NCBI GenBank assembly: GCA_023416735.1
Contig: JAEZGX010000036.1
Location: forward strand, 1-53,360
Origin: Verrucomicrobiota bacterium
GTDB lineage: Bacteria > Verrucomicrobiota > Verrucomicrobiia > Opitutales > Opitutaceae
Direction of reading: 5' to 3'
Length of the DNA: 53,360 bases
The notes below the pieces were generated by a model, which had not been told where the DNA came from, ran no database searches, and saw nothing but the letters and a program-made list of their open reading frames with translations. Positions 53,236 to 53,360 of this stretch are shown in pieces. A program made the translations under genes and the position numbers. The first letter of the stretch is position 1. The number at the start of each line of letters is the position of its first letter.

Positions 53236-53360
53236 ATGGCCGAAGCTTTGCGAACCTTCGCGGGCCTCACCCTGCTCGCTGCGCTCGCGGTCGCGCCGCG
53301 GTATTTAGGCGCGACGCGACTGGTTCCGTTACAAGCGCTTCTCGCGCTGGCCGGGGCGGG
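53236..53360 (+). CDS. N-terminus of a membrane protein cut by the window edge
   Basis: An ATG at 53236 opens a frame that runs to the last base (41 codons). It encodes a hydrophobic start (FAGLTLLAALAVAPRYLG, then LVPLQALLALAG), typical of a first membrane helix. In this position an O-antigen ligase/polymerase or other exopolysaccharide membrane protein is expected, but too little is visible to assign it. Confidence 0.55.
   Translation, partial: MAEALRTFAGLTLLAALAVAPRYLGATRLVPLQALLALAGA

Overview
The window is about 53 kb of GC-rich, densely packed bacterial DNA. No intergenic gap exceeds about 300 bases, and I saw no rRNA, tRNA, CRISPR array, transposase or phage gene. The gene set suggests a diderm, fermentative member of the Verrucomicrobia, probably close to Opitutaceae: TolC and outer-membrane barrels, a succinate-to-propionate module with a sodium-pump decarboxylase, DUF5107-TPR and S55-peptidase proteins, and a LEPR-XLL giant surface protein. 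This placement is inference from gene content.

Region 1 (1-13756) looks like a dedicated export system for one giant protein. A minus-strand operon encodes, in transcription order, a GAF-HlyD adaptor, a PqqD-like/M50 protease/HlyD fusion, a short SecA-like ATPase and a giant repetitive protein whose N-terminus carries the LEPR-XLL motif. The giant protein runs off the left edge with at least 1,697 residues. Divergently transcribed are a TolC-family channel and a second HlyD-type adaptor, closed by a strong terminator. No ABC transporter is present, so the ATPase partner may be the SecA homologue. This is the most interesting part of the window.

Region 2 (13766-22829) holds a ketoacyl synthase with an extended acyl carrier protein, nadE, hemL, a secreted S55 (SpoIVB-type) peptidase and a secreted propeller-like protein.

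Region 3 (22855-35221) is a propionate module. The minus strand carries mutA-mutB-meaB (methylmalonyl-CoA mutase and its GTPase). The plus strand carries the epimerase, the methylmalonyl-CoA carboxyltransferase subunit, a biotin carrier, the gamma and beta subunits of a Na+-translocating decarboxylase, biotin ligase and an OadA/5S-type carboxyltransferase. One biotin carrier could serve both carboxyltransferases, a mixture of transcarboxylase and Na+-pumping decarboxylase. A palindrome around a TATAAT box lies between the divergent halves.

Region 4 (35230-45738) holds a DUF2062 protein, a GntP-type permease next to an RraA-like protein with a signal peptide, an EamA transporter, an HDOD protein with a Glu-substituted receiver domain, and an AraC regulator divergent from a DUF5107-TPR protein.

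Region 5 (45775-53360) starts an exopolysaccharide locus: a LuxR-type response regulator, a WcaJ-type initiating sugar transferase, a NusG paralogue, an outer-membrane barrel, a Wza-type export protein, a Wzc-type tyrosine kinase and the first codons of another membrane protein cut by the right edge.
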